From: Cryptomeria japonica
Taxonomy: Eukaryota; Streptophyta; Pinopsida; Cupressales; Cupressaceae
Assembly (NCBI RefSeq): GCF_030272615.1
Contig: NC_081412.1
Coordinates: forward strand, 20,563,932-20,623,931
Direction: 5' to 3'
Length of the DNA stretch: 60,000 bases
Below are positions 34,801-46,468 of this stretch, in pieces. The notes under the pieces were generated by a model. It saw nothing but the letters and a program-made list of their open reading frames with translations, made no database searches and had not been told where the DNA came from. The first letter of the stretch is position 1. Each line of letters opens with the position of its first letter. Made by a program: the position numbers and the translations under genes.

Positions 34801-36927
34801 ATTTCTTGCATACCAGTACACTGTTATATTATGTTTTGCATGTTTTAAATTAAGAAATTATAAACACCGGTCAGATACTGATTCACCCCCCCCCCCTCTC
34901 AGTATCTGTGGGATTCCTAACAAATACTTGGGAATCCCTTTCTTCCAAGGTGAAAATAGAGATATTTTTTGGTCCAAAGTCCTTCAATCAATCAAAGACA
35001 AAATTGCAGGTTGGAAAGCTAGGTGGCTATCACTTGCAAGAAGAATCTTGTTGGTGAAGACAATCTTGAGTACGATTCCTCATTATGTTATGTCAGTGTT
35101 GTTGGCCCCCAAAGCTGTTATGGAGTCTTTGAAGAAAATGTTGAGAGAACTGATTTGGAAAGGAAACTTAGAAGATAAAAAAAGGATTGCCTTGATCTCT
35201 TGGGACAACATGTGTAAGGTAATACATCATGGTGGAGTGGGGATACATAATGTTTTTGAGAGGAATATTATCCTGGGGGCAAAACTAGTCTGGAAACTTT
35301 ATGAGAAACTAGCAGCCATGTGGGCCAAGATTGTGAGAGTGAAGTATCTAGATAATGAGGACCCGGAGAGGATTTTCACAATAAGGAACCCTCCAAAGGG
35401 GTCAGAAATATGGAACTTAATGGTGAAGAGTAGAGAAGTTATTTTACCACACTTATCATGGGTGGTCCATTTCGGTAATAAAGCCCTTTTCTAGGTTGAT
35501 TCTTGGAATGGACTCCCACCTATAAGTTTGATTTGCAATATCCCTAGGTGTCAAGGAATTCTGGAAGATAGGTAGGCTCACAAGGTCAGTGATTACTTTT
35601 CACTCCAAACACGGGATAGTCTCCTAAAAGAGCGTGGAAGGACCTTACTGATATACCCATACCAAATGATGATAAGGTGCAACTAGAAAGAGTCCTTAAC
35701 CACAAAATTGTCCTCATCTCTCCGAAGGAGGATAAACTCATATGGACAAAAAGAAAAAGTGGTAGATATTCAGTAAAAGAGGGCTACTATTCATTGATGT
35801 CTAGAAGGAATTCAGGTGGTAAGAGAGAATTCAAGCTTTGTTGGCATGATGTTGTATTGCCTAAGGCGGGTGCTTTCTTGTGTTTAGCATTGCAAAAGAG
35901 AATACTCACCAGTGATAGACTCAAGAGGCTTGGCATAACTGATAGAATTTTATGCATGCTCTGTGATAAGGTAATGGAAGATGCAGATCACCTACTGCTC
36001 AACTGTGACTTTGCTCAAAATATTTGGAGATGGGCTACTCAAAAGTTAGGATGGCAAGGCCCTTTCCCCTAATATCTATCACAGTTGTTGAAGGGTTGGC
36101 CATTGTTAAATAAGGGATCTTTCTTTGTAGAAGTATGGAGAGTTGTTCCATCAGTAGTAGTATGGGGTATATGGTTGAATAGAAATAAGAAGATCTTTAG
36201 AAAGGAGAGCATGAGCCTTGAAAATGTATGTGAGAAGATTGAGACTTCAATAGCAGAAGCTCTAAATGCCTACACTATATGATCCAAAAATTTATCATCT
36301 CTATTCTTATTAGTGGATAATAACATCTTAAATAAGTGGAAAGGCATAAAGATACCTTTCAAAGGCGTTCTAGTAGGAAAAACAAAAAAACATGAAGCCC
36401 GAAGGCAAGCAAAATGAGAAACGCCTATAGTGCCCTTCTTCAAACTGAATTTTGATGGGGCTTCCAAAGGGAATCTGGGTAGGTCAGGGATTGGAGCTGT
36501 CCTAAGAGACTCGGCAAGTAAGGTATTAAAAGTAATCTTCTCAAGAATACTAGATGGATCAAACAATGTTGCAGAGGCTACAACATTGATGGAAGGTGTG
36601 AAATTGGCTCTATCCATGGGCATTTCAAGACTTCACATTGAAGGTGACTCTCAGATCATAACTTCAGCTTTGATATCACAACAGGTCGTGAGCTGGGATC
36701 TACAATACATTCTTAAAGAAGTAGGGAATCTTCTACCTAGATTGGTAGAATTCAATATTTCCCACTGCTACAGGGAAGCTAATTCTTTTGCTGACTGGAT
36801 AGAAAATATGGGAGTCTTGTTGGATCACGGATCCAAAGTGTTTGATGAACTTGGGATCAGAAAATCAAGCTTTGAACAAGCCCTCCCTAATAAATTGGTT
36901 AAGGAGCCTGGTTGGTTTAAGGTATAG
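31842..36927 (+). pseudogene. LINE ORF2: APE endonuclease, RT, zf-RVT, RNase H
   Basis: Starts ATG (31842) overlapping the ORF1 stop as ATGA. Endonuclease: 'MRLISWNVRALN', 'ESKF' after a stop, 'GGDFNATLG' (about 32250) and 'GSDHFPIDLE' (about 32508). RT: 'KMDMLKAYDRISWNFLR' (33599-33649), 'GVRQGDLLSPFLF' (about 33773) and 'NLFVDDALLFG' with FVDD at 33918-33929 where (F/Y)ADD is usual. A solo LTR (34125-34922) interrupts 'ADTPCEYLGIPFF'. Then come zf-RVT ('WHDVVLPKAGAFLCLALQKR', 'CMLCDK..EDADHLLLNC') and RNase H ('FKLNFDGASKGNLGRSGIGA', 'NNVAEATTLMEGVKLAL', 'HIEGDSQII'). The frame stays open from 31842 to the LTR apart from TAG/TAA stops; one frameshift lies near 35500-35670. Confidence 0.9.
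34125..34922 (+). mobile_element. Solo Ty1/copia LTR, TSD AATAC
   Basis: 798 bp, starting TATTGGCATATGC (canonical TG apparently mutated to TA) and ending GTGGGATTCCTAACA, with AATAC on both sides (34120-34124, 34923-34927). Removing it plus one AATAC restores the LINE frame as 'TPCEYLGIPFF'. Inside are ACCGG motifs, TTTTCCCACCTCGG near 34717 and a C-rich run before the end. It left no internal sequence, so it arose by LTR-LTR recombination. Confidence 0.93.
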
Positions 36928-38399
36928 GCTATCTCGGATGGGTTAGTGGTGTCTTGGTGGGGCCAGGGATTTTTCCATGTCCTCATAGGACATGTAGGCC
37001 ATATCAAATAGTGTCTCAGGGGTTCATTTCAGGAAGCAAGGGTGTGGTCATGCAGTCAGGGGAATGTTTTTGTTTTATAATGGATTCTTTCTAGGTTTAA
37101 ATATGGAGCATGGAAGGTCTACTAGTCTTCATTGGGATTTGCAGTAAGGGGAAATTCTCAAAATTTCTTGGGTCGTGGTTTTTCCAGACATGGTCGCAGA
37201 GTTGGGTGGAATGGGGACTAGACAATAGGATTCTAGGTGCAGGGCACAAGGTTGGATCATTCCCTCAAACTTCAGAAGCAAAGTATTTATGAATAGTTGT
37301 CTCTAAGGAATTCATGAGTCATGTGTCAATACATGAAAAAGAGGATATCAGTTACAATGTACAGAGAGAAGATCTCATAAGGATTGTGGGGTACGATTAG
37401 GAAAGTGCAAATCAGATGAACAGATCTAGTGTAGGCTAAAAAGGGTGGAACTACTCATAGCCATTTGCAAGGCCTGATGAGAAATTGCAGCAGGTCATGC
37501 ACTCAAATCTCCCCATACCAATCTTGATAATTGTAAAGTGGTAAGGAATGCTCCAAATAGTAGAAAATACAAACAAAAGTACACAGCTATAATATGCCCA
37601 ATGGTTGATGTTTTGGACTCTAAGGAGATGTGTATCCAAAGGATAGATGGTTTTATCCATGTTGTGGATGGCTAGGCCATAGACAATGCAATATTGGATT
37701 TAGAGTCGAACAAATGAGCAAGTATTTTGGGTATGTATTTCAACACCGCCAACTATTTCTCCTCTGAATCTGAAGAGGACTCTGATTTTGAGAATGAGGA
37801 GAGTGATCGAGTAAAGGCAGAGAAGGAAAGGAAGAAAACCTTCATCGAGGACGCCTGAGAGGTGTACCGGGTTGTGGTCATTAACAGGAATATGGCCCTC
37901 TTCCAAAGGTTGCTGGATGCTGATGATTGTTGGCTCTCAGCAGCTTCTACGGTAAAAGTGGTGGAAATTGGAGACCTATTGGCTATCATTCTCCAATCAG
38001 TCTAGGTTTTGTCTACCGTATAGCGTTTTTTTCTATTATGTAGTAGAATATAATGTAAGAGTTTCCCAAGAGAGTCTGAGGATTTGATGGGGGTTATGGG
38101 TTAGCAAAATCAGAGGAACTAGCAATCCCAATCTTCTATTCCTCAGAGGAACAGTTCAAGCTTCTTGTGTATCACCTAAGATGGGGTATGTCATGTGTTT
38201 CAGTCTTCTCTATTACTCTTAGTTTTGGAGGTCTCAATCTCCAATTTTGTTCACAATTGTAAAGGAGATTTGGTAGATCATCCTGAAGTGTAGTCTTCGT
38301 AGGTGATTCAAATGAATCTTGGTCCTCTATATGAACTTGATTGTAATCCTTGCTCTATATTTATTCATTTTATAGGCCCATCATGTCTTTTGCCATAAA
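36928..38399 (+). other. LINE 3' untranslated region
   Basis: It runs from the ORF2 stop to the A-rich end at 38395-38403 (GCCATAAAAAAAAATAG). No protein domain is recognised and short open frames are chance. Its length, about 1.5 kb, is large for a LINE 3' UTR. Confidence 0.65.
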
Positions 38400-38400
38400 A

Positions 38401-38765
38401 AAAAATAGTTATTTAAGTTATTTAATTTAATTTAAGTTGTTTAATTTAATTCAATTCATTTAATTTAAATTATTTTATTTATTTTTTTAATTTTTAAACA
38501 ATTCTTAAAATTAAATTTGTGTAAATTTTTCTTTGTTTAAATTATTTAATTTAATTTAAGTCACTTTATTTAATTTTATTTAATTTATTTTAATTTAAAT
38601 TATTGTATTTAATTTAATAATTCTTAGATAAGTCTTAAATTTTATGATGTTAAGTTTTAATTTTAATTATTAGTAATTTAATTTAAATTTAATTAATTTA
38701 AGTTATTTAATTTAATTTATTAATTTAAGTGACTTCACTAAGTTTAAGCTATTTAATTTAATTAT
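38401..38765. repeat. AT-rich low-complexity tract, right side
   Basis: TTTAAGTTATTTAATTTAATT-type repeats, continuous in character with 28380-28875 on the other side of the LINE. Confidence 0.7.
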
Positions 38766-39307
38766 GTGACACTCATATGCATGTCAAATTAAATGTTTTG
38801 TGTTTTATTAACACCTATTTGTACATCCATTATGTGAGTGTAATACTCTTCTCGACGTAATCATTTATTCTCAATAATAACAAATAATATTTATTTAAAT
38901 ATAGTGAAAATATTAGCTCTCAATGTGATCCTCATATTATATTCATTATACAAGAAATTTGACGATATAATGTTGTAGACTCCATTATATATTATGAAAC
39001 TTAATTATTAAATTAAATAACTTGTATTGGCATCCTGTCAATATTATTTTAACACCATGTCAATTTACTATGATATACTTCTAATGGTTTAGAATGAATG
39101 GAAGAACAAATTAATCACTCTTTCTTGAGTGTTTCCTTTTCCATAACCTCTATCATGTTAATCATTGTCTTGCTAGTATAAATAACTTAGCATTGAATGT
39201 TGAAAAGGGCCAATGCAAACAAAGCCTAAAGAAGATATTGATAGCAATATTTATCAATGCCATAATCATGTAAAAAGCTACTAAAGTAGCCTCCACATGG
39301 TTTGATA
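38766..39307. other. Unassigned stretch
   Basis: AT-rich sequence without a coding frame or repeat that I can recognise; it is the left flank of the large Ogre-type element. Confidence 0.3.
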
Positions 39308-39312
39308 GGTAT

Positions 39313-40697
39313 TGATGCTCTGCAAAAAGGACAAGGTTAAGATAAACAAACACCAAACAAAAAACAAAAGAAATCAATTGTTAGATGTTAGAAAATCATA
39401 AATTAAAAACTATCCTAAGCAAGCATATCAAGAAAGACACTACTAAGCAAAGAGAAATCTTAAGGAATCTACAAAAAACAACTAAGCTCCTCCAAATCCT
39501 CTCTACCATGCTGGTAGTTTCTCCTTCCTTGTTCCTCTCCTCTCCAAGTTCCAAAATAGTGTAGCTCTCAGCAGCTTTTTGCACTATGGATGCTTATGGA
39601 GATTCAAGATTAAAGCATTTTCTCTAAATATGAATGAAAAGCTAATCCTAGATGCTATAGATATTAAGATGATTTGTTTTAAACCAAAATGACAATTATA
39701 TGAGTTTATTATGCTAAAACACTCTCTAAAATTCACTATAGATTAAATGCATACAAGTTTTCAGGATCTGGATTATGAAGAAATGGGCTCTATTTATAGG
39801 TAAAATGGAGCAATGGATGGTTGAGATTGAGTAATCTTAACAAGGGTCAGGATTGAATGAAATTCAATCCATGTGAGGGCTTTCAACCCACTCCCAGGAT
39901 GACAAATGTCAATGTGAGATAGGTTGAGAGGAGAGGGAATAAGCATTAAATGCTTGACATGACCTGAAGGTTAACTTGGAAGTTAAGGTCAAGGTTAGTT
40001 GAATGGATAAATTCTTTATTCAAAGAATAAAGCTTTTATCCAATGGATAAACTCTTGTGCAAAGGCAAAAGGGATAACCATGGTCAAAGCAATAGATGCT
40101 TGAGGAAACACATGAGTGCAAGTTGAAACAACCATAAATGGTTATGTAAGAGCCATAAATGGTCATGAAAGAGCCATTAGTGGTCTTGGAAGACTTTGGA
40201 GGTTAAATTGTTGAACACACAAAGCATTAAATAATTTTCAAAGACCTTGAAGTCTTTGAGAAGTGACTCCAAGTTGCTTAGGAATGTGACAATAATTAGG
40301 AGATGGATTAGGCTAATTAGGAAGGGGTTAGAAGAATCTAGAAGGGATTTAGGTTTGCAAATGGATTTGGTGGGTGAAAGAAAATAGGATTTTTATTTAA
40401 AATAAATTAATTTATTTCAATAAATGTGTGCAAGTTGCATTTGTAGGAAAGTGCAAGTTGCATTTTAAAGAGTAAAGGGGGATTAAATGAAATAAATATG
40501 ATTTATTCATTTAATTGATTGTGAATTTGGTTTAATGAATTAATTAAAATAAATTCAATAATTTATTTAATTAATAGGAGAATGTTTGAAGATGAATTAA
40601 TTAAATGTCAATTTAATTAATTGATGGCTAGTGGATTTTTAATCAAATAAATAACAAATATTCATTTAATTAAAATGGATAGATTTATGTGACTACA
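39313..40697 (-). repeat. 3' LTR of the Ogre-type element
   Basis: 1,385 bp, TGATGCTCTGC...GTGACTACA on the plus strand. Compared with the partner it has a 10-bp insertion near 39590 and lacks about 40 bp near 40455. On the minus strand the adjacent AAAGAGGGGCAAA (40710-40698) is the polypurine tract. Confidence 0.95.
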
Positions 40698-41887
40698 TTT
40701 GCCCCTCTTTGAGACGGTGCGGTTTATCGCGTCGTTTCAAAGAAATAAAAATAGGTGTGAAGAAATGCCCCATAAAATATTAATTTAATGGGTGGTATGC
40801 CCCCTTGAGAGATGGGCCAAAAAAAATTGAAAAATCGGGCGATTTCTCGAAAAAGAATGAAAATTGGCAGGGTGGTAAAAGAGAAGAAGTTAGCAACGCG
40901 AGTGAAAAATAGAAGAAATCAGAGGTAAAATGGAGAAATAAGAGGCTCGAGAAGTTCACAGGAACCACGGCGGTGAGCGGGGGAAAGTTACAGTGACAGC
41001 GAAGGGTTTATATGGGGAGAACGGGGTGAAAACAAGATCATTTGTTACCACAACCAGTATGAAACCAGAGCTCTGATAGTGACGTTTTGGAGGAGTGAGC
41101 AGCAGTCAGGATGCCGGTACCCATTGCAGAGCACCATTTCGAGCAAGTCCATTGATTCCATTGGTCAAACGACTACGGACCAGCGATATGCAAATTTGAA
41201 ATTTTGAATTTTATGCATTTTTTTCATTTTTTTGCTGAGTCCAAGTTGAGTCAGGACAATAGCGCTGAAACTATGTTTGAGCGCTTTTGTCCAATTAACT
41301 AGCGCTTTTGTGCCGCAATGGCACTATTGGGCTGTTGTTTGAGTGCTTTCGTTAAGATGAGTGCTATTGTAGGCATGTTTGAGTGCTATTGTTTGTTTAG
41401 CGCTATTGAGGGGTCAATTGAGCGCTTTTGTCTTTAAGCAGCACTATTGCATACGTCTTGTAGCGCTTTTGCAATATGAGCACTTTTGTAGGGTTGATTA
41501 AGCACTTTTGTTAGGGGTTTAGCACTATTGTGTAGAAAGTAGCGCTTTTGTTTGCAAGATAGCGCTTTTGTTTTAGAAAAATAGATGCCCCAGTTTGTGT
41601 GAACAAAAATCTCCCGATGTCAATGATGAATGAATAGGGATGTGAAGTGAGAGTTGTTTTGAACCATAGCAGCCCTGATGAGACTTGGGTCATTAGGATA
41701 AATGTATGTTGAAGTCTAGGCATGCCATGATTAATTACCTGTTGAGACCCAAAGATACTTGATCAAAGTATTTGTTGATAGTCTAGGTTTAAACTTAAGA
41801 AAGTTTGAAAAAAAAAAACTGATGATGATCGATTGATGTCCGTGTGCAGGAGGATTTACACATGTTACAGTTACGTGAAGACATCTA
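40698..41887 (-). other. 3' region of the Ogre-type element with PPT and box array
   Basis: This contains the polypurine tract at 40698-40710 and, at 41256-41571, an array of AGCGCTWTTGT boxes (separate entry). No protein frame is recognised. The segment ending at 41887 may hold the promoter or a first intron of the plus-strand PMD gene; a CAG at 41849 is a possible acceptor, which is guesswork. Confidence 0.55.
41256..41571 (+). repeat. AGCGCTWTTGT box array, 3' end of the Ogre-type element
   Basis: About fifteen copies of AGYRCTWTTGT in 316 bp, for example at 41280, 41301, 41360, 41382, 41421, 41462, 41500, 41521, 41541 and 41561, nearly all in the same orientation; the first, at 41256, is inverted (ACAATAGCGCT). 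Variants are mainly GCGC, GTGC and GCAC, i.e. C/T or G/A at the CG. Spacing is 15-25 bp and spacers are unrelated. Confidence 0.88.
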
Positions 41888-43864
41888 GTGAAACAGGGGT
41901 TACGTGATCGGCTGACAGAGGTCGAGATTGATTGCATTGTAGCGACTAGGCTATATGATGTGATGTATATGCCTATGATTTGGATGAATCACGGTTTGAT
42001 TATAGCCTTGGCAGAGCGTTGGCACAGTGAGACGTGCACATTTCACCTAGCACAGGGGGAGATAACGGTGACATTGGAGGATGTATGGCACATCCTACAT
42101 ATTCCCATTTGGGGCGAGCTAGTAACTTATGATAGATCCTAAGGGACTCTAGCGGTGCAGCGATTCTTTGATGAGGATGTGTTCATTGATGACGACTTCA
42201 TAGCCTAGGAGGAGATCACGGCATTATACAAGCCATTGCCCACAGTTTTGTCTGGGATCATGGGAGGGCTATTGTGTCCTAATAGGCACTCGCATGGTCT
42301 GGCCATTGGGTGGGGACAGGTTATAGAGAAGATGATGATGGAGGGGACCCGATTTGTCTGGGGACAGTGCGTGTTAGCGCACATGTATCAAGAGCTGCAT
42401 GAGGTAGCGTACCATGGGAAAGGCTCGTTGGCAGTGGGAGTTATGTTGTTGCACATTTGGGCATGGGAGCACTTACCGGTGACTCAACTAGTGAGTTTGA
42501 GATTTCGGGCAGTTGACTAGCCCTATATGTTCATGTACAGCAGCATGATGAGTCAGCCCCACCTGGGGAAGTTGGAGTGGTGGAAGCGGGTGCTAGATGA
42601 TCTTGATGTCGTGATCTGGAGACCTTATCTAGAGTGTGAGCCTTGGGAGGATGATGTGGAGGCTTTATCGTATGTATTCATGACCCGATTCCTCATTGGG
42701 CGGACATCCTATGATGTAGAGAGACAGGTGTCAGGCAGGGTTCTGAGGCAGTTTGGACGGCAGCAGGGATTGTCGAGGGGATCAAGAGAGTATGCCAGAG
42801 TGGTCCGAGAGAGATATGCATGGGGGCCAGTACTTCCATATGATTAGGCATTGGTAGAGTTCTCGATGCTTCAAGCAAGGCCATGGGATATATGGCCGAG
42901 GATGGTGGATGTTGGGGTGTTAGATGAGTATACACATTATAGGGCAGCTCATCCGATTCTGTGGATATCAAATCCAACAAAGCCGATTCCTGATTTTGAG
43001 GAGGAGAGGGGATGGAGACGGAGGAGGGGAGGAGGTCAAGGACCTCTGATAGGTGGATGAGGGAGGGGGGATGGTGGTGATGGAGGAGGACGAGATGGTG
43101 GAGGTGGTGGAGATGGTGGAGGTGGTGGAGGAGGTGGCTTAGGTGGTTGGGTCCAGCGGAGAGGGAGAGGCGGATTGCCACTGCGGATATCACATGGACC
43201 ATTGGTGTCGAGCGAAGTTAGATTAGGTGGCTGAGGTATGGAGAGAGAGATACCGATGGATAGAGGAGAAGGAGTCACTAGAGAGGCACCTATGGAGATA
43301 GGGGAGGGAGTGACAGGGGGTGGTGATCCTTGGGAGCATATGCTAGCACATTTGCATACTCGATTGACAGTAGCCGAGACACGAGTGGAGGATCTGGAGG
43401 TGGAGGTTGCAATGAGAGATGTGAAGCTATTTGCACGAGAGTCAAAACTGACTGTAGTGCTATAGGAGAGAGATCAGGCTATTGACAGGGTGGTCCATTT
43501 GCAGGAGAGAGTGAGGGTTTTCGAGGGAGTACAGGGATAGGGGCCGTCTGTGGAGGCATTGGCGAGGGAGGTACGGAGAGCAGGTGGAGAGGTTGATTAA
43601 ATGCGGGGTCTATATGAGCAGGTGGTGCCAGCTAGTCAGCGAGCACTGAGCTATTCACAGATGCGACAAGCCAAATCAAAGTGATCTCAGAGGATGTAGA
43701 GCAGTGGGGGAGTGATGGGTCCACGACGGAGAGAGGTGTTAGGTGGTGCAGGAGCTAGTGGGCGTTTGATGGGGCCTCCACGAAGAGATAGACCGAATGG
43801 TGTAGGGACTAGTGGTGGAGTAGGTGGCGATGGTGGTGCAACATCTGGTCAGAGTGGAATCTGA
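41888..43864 (+). pseudogene. Antisense plant mobile domain (PMD) gene in the Ogre element
   Basis: The plus strand, opposite to gag-pol, reads in one frame through about ten stops. 'MIWMNHGLIIALAERWHSET' then 'TFHLAQGEITVTLEDVWHIL' (41970-42100) is the signature of the PMD / aminotransferase-like domain (PF10536). The domain continues to about 42960 ('LEWWKRVLDDL', 'VVRERYAWGPVLPY', 'DEYTHYRAAHPILW'). A Gly/Arg-rich linker (43010-43170) and a probable coiled coil (43340-43530, 'LTVAETRVEDLEVEV', 'VVHLQERVRVFEG') follow, ending in a Gly/Arg-rich tail. A true start was not identified. PMD genes are known to be carried by some plant transposons and to have host relatives (MAIL1/MAIN). The stops look like CAG to TAG and CGA to TGA changes. 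Confidence 0.82.
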
Positions 43865-46468
43865 GATAGCAATTTGCATGTATGTATTTATATTGTTATT
43901 TTGGACTATGTCTTGGATGGCTCTTGGTAGCCAATTTTGTAGACTTTATTGTACTCTAATACATGAAATGATATATATGAGGAGATCCCATATTTTGATG
44001 ATATGCATTTTGTTATGTATGGATGTTATGCATGATGGTGATTTGTTTTATGCTTAGATGGATACATGTATATGTATGCATTTATGAGATGATTCCTACA
44101 TGCATGTTTTTATGATGATTTATGATGTTGGATACTGACATATGAATGTAGGTTTATACATGTGTGCATGTTTTGTTTGATGTAATGCTTTATGTATGTA
44201 ATGCCATGATGATGATGTATGCTTATGATGATTTATGAACAGGATTTTGTGCTTCATGTTTAATATAATTATGAGATAATGATATGCAATGATGTTAATG
44301 CAAAGAATGAATTATTTATGTATGGATATGCATCTAGATGTTTTTAGATGAATAAAATATGGATAAATAAATGTGAAGTACAAATGTTTATATGATGATG
44401 TCTAAATGAATGCATGTGTATAATGAATATATAAAATGGTATGAACCAATGTTTGGAGACAAATGGTTTTATGATTTTAAATGCCTAAATATGATTAAGT
44501 AAAAATGATAATGTGATGATAATGCAACTTATGGTTTAATAACTACACCTTAATGCAATTAAAAAAGGATAATGAATGCAATGTAAATGAATCCTAAAAT
44601 GAGCATAATAAGACACTTAATAATGGATGAATGAATGCACTTTTTAACTAATGAATAGATAAATGAATGTATGCAACGATAAAAGATAATAAAGGATAAT
44701 GAAGGATGATAAAATGATTATTGATAACTGACACAATGAATGCATAGCAAATGGCTAATACAATTGGGGAAAATTGGTTTATATGAATGAATCTAAACAT
44801 CCTGATTATGCAATGATGAGATGATATAAATGTTTAATAAATGATAATGAACTATATGCATTTTAACCAACTAAAATGATATGAACTGTTCTTGAAGCAA
44901 AATGCAACTAAATGTAATGATGATGATATGACCATGATGAATGCAAGGTTTTTTAGACTTTGCATGATGCATTGATGATGTATCAGAGTATTTGGTCATG
45001 ATTGTATCCAAGACCAGCTCAATTGTCGCAGAACTTGCTCATTTTAACTTTGTTCATATTGGCATACAAAAATCATACATATGAATGAGTGAATGGATGG
45101 GTGATATGCAATGGAATGCAATATATATACAGATGGGATGAAACGACGATCCATAGTGCTTTATTTTCATCATCGAGCTTTAACATGTAAGAAAATACAA
45201 GCACCTTGACATAATGATTCAAGATGACCAGAGTATTTCTTACATGAATTTGATATAGCAAGTTATTACAAACAACTTGATATAATGGGTCAAGTTGACC
45301 AGAGTATTGCTTGCGGAACAGACAAGGATCATCTTCGTTCATGCATGACTTGGATCATCCTCCTTGATCTTGGGCTGATCATATCCTGAGACAAGTTCAC
45401 ACCTTAATAAGAGACAAAAACCGTTATCCAAATTGGATGAAGAGGAACCAAAGAAGGAGCATTGTTCTTGTAAGCAAATAGTATGTACATAAAGAATAAA
45501 GAATATGGATCCTTGGTAATGGTTCATGCTCATATGGTCGAGGTATACGTTGTAGTTAGCAAGCCGTAGTGATCTACGACTGTATTTTGCCTAAGATCAT
45601 GTAGCTTAGTGAACTTCCCACGTAGACACCATTAGTACATGCCCCAATACTTCATCGAAATAATCTACAGAAGATACACAAACAATGTTGTAGGAACCTG
45701 ATATGAATAAATAACCCACAAATCAACCAACTATTTGAAAGCTTAAACAGAATTTTCTTGTCAAAGAAAATGTCATTTATGTCTTTGGTGTGGTAAGGAA
45801 GGATGCATCCTTGTTGAAGACAGTTTGAGTGTTGATGTTGATTGTTTGGTCAATTTGGAGAAGTGATCATCGTGCAAGTATTTTTCAATGCTTGTGTGGT
45901 ATCTACTCGGATGAGTATGTACAATGTGTTGCCATGTTTTTGTGTGATTTTCGATGTTTTCTGATGTTTTTGGATTTTGTGAGATATTTTTGAATGTTTT
46001 TGGTATTTTGATGATTGTTTTGAATGTTTTTGGATTTTGTGAGATAGTTTTGAATGAAGAACTTAATGAATCACAAAACAATGTAGAATCCACTTCCATC
46101 AATAGGTTAAGGGCATTGCCCCCGATTTAGCCATGACTATGAAAAAGCGGGATGCAAGATGCATGAAGTACTTTCTCGTGATTGCAGATCAATAATAAGC
46201 CATGGTTTGGGTGGATGTATGTGTGTATGTAGTGAATGTGATCACAACAAGGCTGAAAGACAATGGAGCCATAGCTTTTACGAGTGGCACCTATTTGCCA
46301 GGTTTTCACCATCGCACTTACCCAAGGTGCCACCGGAGTGGTTGTTCACCATTTGGATGCATGATCTTTCTTTACTATTTTGATGTTTTTGTGTATTTCT
46401 TCAGGACATTTTTCTGAATGTTTTTGGTATTTTTTTGGTATGTATGGGAGCCTGATGCTCTGTGCAGC
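43865..46468 (-). other. Long non-coding 3' spacer of the Ogre-type element
   Basis: 44000-45000 is rich in ATGATG/TATGAATG-type simple sequence. 45201-45242 and 45269-45313 are diverged direct copies containing a CAAGWTGACCAGAGTATT core. 45940-46050 is a set of TTTTGAATGTTTTTGGATTTTGTGAGATA repeats. No protein domain was recognised on either strand. Confidence 0.55.

Larger units (their letters stand above)
28876..38399 (+). mobile_element. L1-type LINE with RNase H, interrupted by a solo LTR
   Basis: The order is: 5' region, ORF1 with DUF4283, ORF2 with APE endonuclease, RT, zf-RVT and RNase H, a 1.5-kb 3' UTR, and an A-rich end (38395-38403). The flanking AT-rich tracts are alike on both sides, with AGTTATTTAA next to both ends as a possible target duplication, though the repetitive context makes this weak. 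It is decayed by about ten nonsense codons and frameshifts in each ORF. A 798-bp copia solo LTR sits in the RT. Plant L1 lineages with a C-terminal RNase H are known. Confidence 0.88.

Noticed and set aside
41256-41571. CRISPR-like array
   Set aside because: Repeats are only 11 bp, spacers 5-20 bp and the context is a plant retrotransposon; no CRISPR features.
42693-43278. His- and Pro-rich minus-strand frames
   Set aside because: They are the complement of the GGTGGTGGA-rich Gly/Arg linker of the PMD gene.
44000-45000. Satellite or centromeric repeat
   Set aside because: ATGATG-rich simple sequence without a fixed period, located inside the Ogre-type element.
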